Source: JBLIOB01 sp047639575 (GTDB taxonomy: Bacteria > Bacteroidota > Bacteroidia > Flavobacteriales_D > Parvicellaceae). From it: a DNA stretch of 20,458 bases. Numbering within the stretch: position 1 is the stretch's first letter; each line of letters opens with the position of its first letter. A model generated the notes under the pieces. It saw only the letters and a list, made by a program, of their open reading frames with translations, was not told the origin of the DNA and did not search any database. This document shows positions 16,736 through 20,458 of this stretch, one piece after another. The position numbers were made by a program, and so were the translations under genes. The stretch spans positions 1-20,458 of the forward strand of contig JBLIOB010000040.1 of assembly GCA_047639575.1 (NCBI GenBank), read 5' to 3'.

Positions 16736-17730
16736 TGAAAGTAGGTAAACTAATCATATTGACTTTAATGTTGTTTGTATTTGGTAAGGCCAAATCACAA
16801 GACTTTCACCTGTCTTTGTATGATGCTGCTCCAATGTTTCTTAACCCGGCAATGACTGGTGTTTTTGAAGGAGATTGGCGAGTTCATACGCATTATCGGA
16901 CACAATGGAAGTCGGTTAATTTCAAGCCGTATACAACCGCAATGGTTAGTATAGATGCGCCTTATAAGAAATGGGGTTTTGGAGGTCAAATTATGAACTA
17001 TCGTGCCGGTTTTGGAAATTATAATGCCCTTCAAGGGCTAATGTCGTTGTCATATTCTACACCAATAGATGCTAATAAATATCACAATATTTCGCTAGGA
17101 ACTCAATTTGGGTTAACTCAAAAATCGGTTGAATATCAACTACATTCTTTCAATAATCAATATACCACGCAAAATGGAGGAGGCTTTAACACAAGCGTTG
17201 CTAGTGGTGAGGACTTTGTTGGACAGTCGTTAATTGTACCAGACGTGAATGCAGGATTGATGTACTACTATGCTAAACAACAAAGTATCGTAAATCCTTT
17301 TGTAGGTTTCTCGGCATTCAATTTATTGACACCAACTGAGAGCTACTTTGTAGGTAACAATAAACTTCCAATGAGATTCTATCTGCATGCGGGAACTCGA
17401 GTAAATATTTCGGAAACATTTTACTTGATCCCTAAGATGCTCTGGATGCAACAAAAAGAATTTAATGAAATTACCTATGCTGTAGATGCTGGGATCTTCC
17501 TTAAATCCTCTGAATTGTACTTGTTAACCGGTGTAACGTACAGAAACAAGGACGCAATGGTGTTTTATGTAGGTGCCAAAAAAGAAAGCTTTATTGCAAA
17601 AGTTGGTTATGACATTAACACTTCTTCTTTATCGCCAGCATCAACTGGCAGAGGAGGATTTGAAATATCCTTCACTTATATGAAGCAAAAGCCTAAATCT
17701 AAAGGAGAGAAAATTTGTCCAAGACTATGA
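16735..17730 (+). CDS. PorP/SprF-family outer-membrane protein 2
   Basis: A 331-residue PorP/SprF-family beta-barrel. The signal peptide is MKVGKLIILTLMLFVFGKAK with SQ before the mature start. The hallmark region reads DFHLSLYDAAPMFLNPAMTG, followed by HYRTQWKSV and WGFGGQIMNYRAGFG. Strand patterns continue to the final GGFEISFTYMKQ, with a short basic tail. It is clearly different from PorP/SprF-1: the NPA-x-x-G motif is shared, but the strand sequences, loops and tail are not. The gene starts within the stop of the mini CHU_C gene (one-base overlap) and its TGA overlaps the PorE-like start by four bases. By context it would serve adhesin B and the mini-protein, or link them to the PorE-like protein. 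Neither assignment can be proved from sequence alone. Confidence 0.9.
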   Translation: MKVGKLIILTLMLFVFGKAKSQDFHLSLYDAAPMFLNPAMTGVFEGDWRVHTHYRTQWKSVNFKPYTTAMVSIDAPYKKWGFGGQIMNYRAGFGNYNALQGLMSLSYSTPIDANKYHNISLGTQFGLTQKSVEYQLHSFNNQYTTQNGGGFNTSVASGEDFVGQSLIVPDVNAGLMYYYAKQQSIVNPFVGFSAFNLLTPTESYFVGNNKLPMRFYLHAGTRVNISETFYLIPKMLWMQQKEFNEITYAVDAGIFLKSSELYLLTGVTYRNKDAMVFYVGAKKESFIAKVGYDINTSSLSPASTGRGGFEISFTYMKQKPKSKGEKICPRL

Positions 17731-19850
17731 GAAACTTGAATAAATATCTGATTCTTTTCGTTTTGGCCATTCTGGTGAGTAGTAGCTACGGACAGTCTAA
17801 GAAAGTATGGTTGTTCAATGCTAATACTTTTTACGCTGAGAGCGATTATGCGTCAGCACTTAAATATTATCATTTGGTTTTGGATGATACGGTATGGAGA
17901 GAAACGAAAGTTCTTCCTTATGAAACGACCCTATCAAATCAAAAGCTGAAAACGGACTCAAACCAAGTGGATAGCACGCTAACGGTTGAATTAAAAGATT
18001 ATATAAACCACCAAATTGCCATGTGTTATCGGAAGACTTTCGATTATAAAATGGCTGCTAATCATTTTAAAGAAACAGCCGGAATTGGTGCATATCCTAA
18101 TGATGAGTATTACTATGCTAACGCATTAATGAATATCGATGATTATGAAGGTGCTATTGAAGCTTATGATGGATATATAAAGTCAGAAGGAAAATCAGAT
18201 ATTTTATTAAAGAAAAGTCAGTTTGATATTTCAGGTTGTCATTTTGCATTAAACCCAAGAAGCCTTAATAAAGAAGTTACCGTTAGGCTTTCTGATACAG
18301 GAGTATTCAATAAAGGAACTTCATCTTTTGCGGCCATGTTTTGGGGGTCTGAAGATAAAATGTTATTTACCTCTGCTAGAGAAAAAGGAGTGGTAATCGA
18401 TGCAAGTAAGCAAGATTCTAAGTATTTGCTTGATCTATATTGGACTGAGAGAATAGAAGGTGATTCTTGGGGTCAAGCCCACAATTTTGGGAGACCGTTA
18501 AATTCTTCTAAACATGAGGCTTCAGCATCTTTTAACAACGGAAATTCAATATTCTTTACCAAATGGAGTAATTCTAATCGTGAGGCGAAGCATATCTACG
18601 TAGCGAGGATGTTTAACCTGAAGTTCTTTGAATCGATGAAGCTAGATTCTGCGGTTAATATTGAAGGCTATAAAAGCATTAATCCTTATGTAACTATTGA
18701 TGGTAAATGGCTTTATTTTTCGAGCAACAGGCCAGGCGGTATTGGTGGAATGGATATTTGGAAAATAAGAGTTAATGAATATGGAGCAACAATTGGAAAA
18801 CCAAAAAACTTAGGAACACCTATTAACTCAGAATATAATGAAGTGACTCCATTCTTTCATGAGACAACCAGTACGTTATTCTTTAGTTCTAACGGTCACA
18901 AATCAATGGGAGGGTTAGATGTATTCAAAAGCTCTTTCGATCGGGATGCTCAATTTTATGGTAACCCTCAGAATATGGGTCAGCCAATTAACTCTAGTAA
19001 GGACGATTCCTACATGATTTGGGATAAATTCCTTAAATATGGCTGGTTATCTAGTGATAGAGAACCTTGTGAAGGTGGGCATTGTTTTGACATCTATAAT
19101 ATTACAAACTCTCCGATTAAAATATCAATTGAAGGATTCGTATTTGACGATGAAAGCCAAGATCCTATTCCAAATGCAAGTATTGAAATAAGAGACGTTG
19201 AATATAGTTTTGACCCATTTACAGTAACTACTGATGAAACAGGCTTTTACGAATCAGAATTAACCCAGGATGTTGAAATTTTCATGAAAGCCACCAAGAA
19301 AGGTTATTTCGCAGATGCCGCCAGTCAAACTACCAAGAACATTACACAAACTACAGTGCTAACTCAGGATTTCTTTTTAAGAAAAATTCCTGAAGGTGAA
19401 ATTGCCATTGATGGTATCGAATATGATTTTGACTCAGACAAATTACGACCGAAATCAAAGCAAATTTTGGATACATTATATGAGTTTCTAGTACTGAATA
19501 ATAATTTAGTTGTACAGATAAACTCACACACAGATAATAGAGGTAATGATGCTTATAACTTGGATTTATCGAAAAGGCGGGCTAAATCATGCGTTGACTA
19601 TTTACTAAGTAAAGGACTTCCAATTAAAACATTAACATCAAAAGGATTCGGTGAAACTACACCGACCCATTTAGTAGATGAGAGCAAAGACCCAGTTTTG
19701 GATAAAGAAGGAAATCGAATCTTGTTAACTGAGGCTTACATTAACAGTATGCCCAACAAGAAAAAGAAAAAATTACTTCATCAAAAAAATAGACGTACAG
19801 CATTTAAAGTATTAGGTGAAGGGTTCAACTTGGACAGCGGTAACATGTAG
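17727..19850 (+). CDS. PorE-like OmpA-family protein (TPR, beta-propeller, CRD, OmpA)
   Basis: A 707-residue envelope protein with a signal peptide (MRNLNKYLILFVLAILVSSS then YGQ). TPR-like helices lie at about 30-170 (NTFYAESDYASALKYYHLVL, YEGAIEAYDGYIKSEGK). A PD40/WD40-like beta-propeller follows (about 185-450; WLYFSSNRPGGIGGMDIW, TLFFSSNGHKSMGGLDVF, GWLSSDREP). A carboxypeptidase regulatory-like domain (about 464-545, SIEGFVFDDESQDPIPNA) precedes an OmpA-like peptidoglycan-binding domain (about 560-700; YDFDSDKLRP, INSHTDNRGND, LSKRRAKSCVDYLL, NRRTAFKVLG). The SHTD Asp and the SKRRA Arg that contact peptidoglycan in this fold are present. The order matches PorE, a T9SS-associated component. 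The ATG at 17727 (ATGA overlap with PorP/SprF-2) is preferred to the TTG at 17715. It probably anchors the upstream outer-membrane proteins to the cell wall; other OmpA-family roles are possible. Confidence 0.88.
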   Translation: MRNLNKYLILFVLAILVSSSYGQSKKVWLFNANTFYAESDYASALKYYHLVLDDTVWRETKVLPYETTLSNQKLKTDSNQVDSTLTVELKDYINHQIAMCYRKTFDYKMAANHFKETAGIGAYPNDEYYYANALMNIDDYEGAIEAYDGYIKSEGKSDILLKKSQFDISGCHFALNPRSLNKEVTVRLSDTGVFNKGTSSFAAMFWGSEDKMLFTSAREKGVVIDASKQDSKYLLDLYWTERIEGDSWGQAHNFGRPLNSSKHEASASFNNGNSIFFTKWSNSNREAKHIYVARMFNLKFFESMKLDSAVNIEGYKSINPYVTIDGKWLYFSSNRPGGIGGMDIWKIRVNEYGATIGKPKNLGTPINSEYNEVTPFFHETTSTLFFSSNGHKSMGGLDVFKSSFDRDAQFYGNPQNMGQPINSSKDDSYMIWDKFLKYGWLSSDREPCEGGHCFDIYNITNSPIKISIEGFVFDDESQDPIPNASIEIRDVEYSFDPFTVTTDETGFYESELTQDVEIFMKATKKGYFADAASQTTKNITQTTVLTQDFFLRKIPEGEIAIDGIEYDFDSDKLRPKSKQILDTLYEFLVLNNNLVVQINSHTDNRGNDAYNLDLSKRRAKSCVDYLLSKGLPIKTLTSKGFGETTPTHLVDESKDPVLDKEGNRILLTEAYINSMPNKKKKKLLHQKNRRTAFKVLGEGFNLDSGNM

Positions 19851-19852
19851 TC

Positions 19853-20458
19853 ATGCGAAATCTATTTCTAGTACTATTTTCACTTTCACTCTTTTCATGT
19901 TCAATTGACGGAGATTCGTCTTCATCCGAAGCCAATGCTTATCTGGATATTCAGAATAGCTATAGCAATCAAAAACAAGACTCAATAGATTCTTCAAAAG
20001 GCTTGAAAATGTCATTGATTAATGGACAACAGCTGCATGGAGTAACGAAATTCCTATCTGGAAAGTTAATTAAGGCAAACGATGATGTTGGAGTGCCAAA
20101 TGGGCATACGTTTACGGTTTTATCCTCAGATGGAAATGAAATGAGTTTTAGATTCATTGATGAGGGAGATAGTACGTTGCTTTCAAATTATGTAGGTCTT
20201 GCTTGTACCGTTGATTTTATACCAGTTGTTCAGCAATCCGCTGTTGCAATAATTGGAGAGACAGATTCTTTAATTTATGAGGAATTCGCAGATTTGTATT
20301 TTAAGTATCAATTTGTAATTGGAAAGTTTGTGGCTCCCGTTAACCCATCGACTAAATATCCGTCTGACTATTCGGTTATTGACTCAGATGGAATTGAATT
20401 TAACTTAGTTGGGTTAATTTCAGATGAAGAACTTAAGTATGACGGATTGGACGTAAAG
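19853..20458 (+). CDS. Predicted lipoprotein of unknown function (3' truncated by window)
   Basis: The frame opens two bases after the PorE-like stop and stays open to the window edge (202 codons). The N-terminus MRNLFLVLFSLSLFSCSIDG is a lipoprotein signal with the lipobox Cys at position 16, followed by a Ser/Asp/Asn-rich linker. I do not recognise the mature region. It appears to contain two similar beta-rich units, one from about residue 67 (SGKLIKANDDVGVPNGHTFT, SSDGNEMSFRFI) and one from about 155 (IGKFVAPVNPSTKYPSDYSV, DSDGIEFNLVGL). No Lys/Arg-rich surface-export signal follows the Cys, so the default guess is a periplasm-facing lipoprotein. Its place at the end of the cluster suggests a link to the same envelope assembly; this is inference. 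Confidence 0.8.
   Translation, partial: MRNLFLVLFSLSLFSCSIDGDSSSSEANAYLDIQNSYSNQKQDSIDSSKGLKMSLINGQQLHGVTKFLSGKLIKANDDVGVPNGHTFTVLSSDGNEMSFRFIDEGDSTLLSNYVGLACTVDFIPVVQQSAVAIIGETDSLIYEEFADLYFKYQFVIGKFVAPVNPSTKYPSDYSVIDSDGIEFNLVGLISDEELKYDGLDVK

Overview
The window looks like a chromosome segment of a low-GC Bacteroidota bacterium, probably Flavobacteriales. The evidence is a set of lineage-typical families: SprB repeats, gliding-motility-associated C-terminal sorting domains (CHU_C, the type B signal of the type 9 secretion system, T9SS), PorP/SprF outer-membrane proteins, a PorE-like OmpA-family protein, and one promoter-like TAnnTTTG box. No RNA gene, insertion sequence, CRISPR array or phage gene is visible.

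Layout. (1) Bases 2-3868 (+) are the 3' part of a giant surface adhesin: eleven complete SprB repeats plus one partial, two less typical modules, two PKD domains and a CHU_C sorting domain. Its start lies outside the window. (2) Bases 3895-5019 (-) are a gene graveyard. The front of a DUF1905/YdeI-like gene is joined to the back of a SpoIIE-type phosphatase gene, and both parts carry frameshifts. (3) Bases 5068-7039 (-) are a two-gene housekeeping operon, a DEAD-box RNA helicase followed by a CvfB-like S1 RNA-binding protein, with overlapping ends. A RluA-family pseudouridine synthase (7126-8022, +) is divergent from it.

(4) From about 8191 to the right edge (+) runs a tightly packed operon: adhesin A, PorP/SprF-1, adhesin B, a 110-residue protein that is only a signal peptide plus a CHU_C domain, PorP/SprF-2, a PorE-like protein (TPR, beta-propeller, CRD, OmpA) and a lipoprotein cut by the window edge. 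Most junctions overlap by 1-4 bases, and the largest gap is 25 bases.

Likely cooperation (inference). Adhesins A and B are paralogues, each with an IgGFc-binding-like N-terminal region, Ig-like repeats, three PKD domains and a CHU_C domain. They would cross the inner membrane by Sec and the outer membrane by the T9SS. Each is paired with its own PorP/SprF protein, the kind of partner needed for type B substrates such as SprB. The PorE-like protein could tie the outer-membrane complex to peptidoglycan. The stand-alone sorting-domain protein sits at the centre of this set, has no obvious passenger, and is the least explained item in the window.
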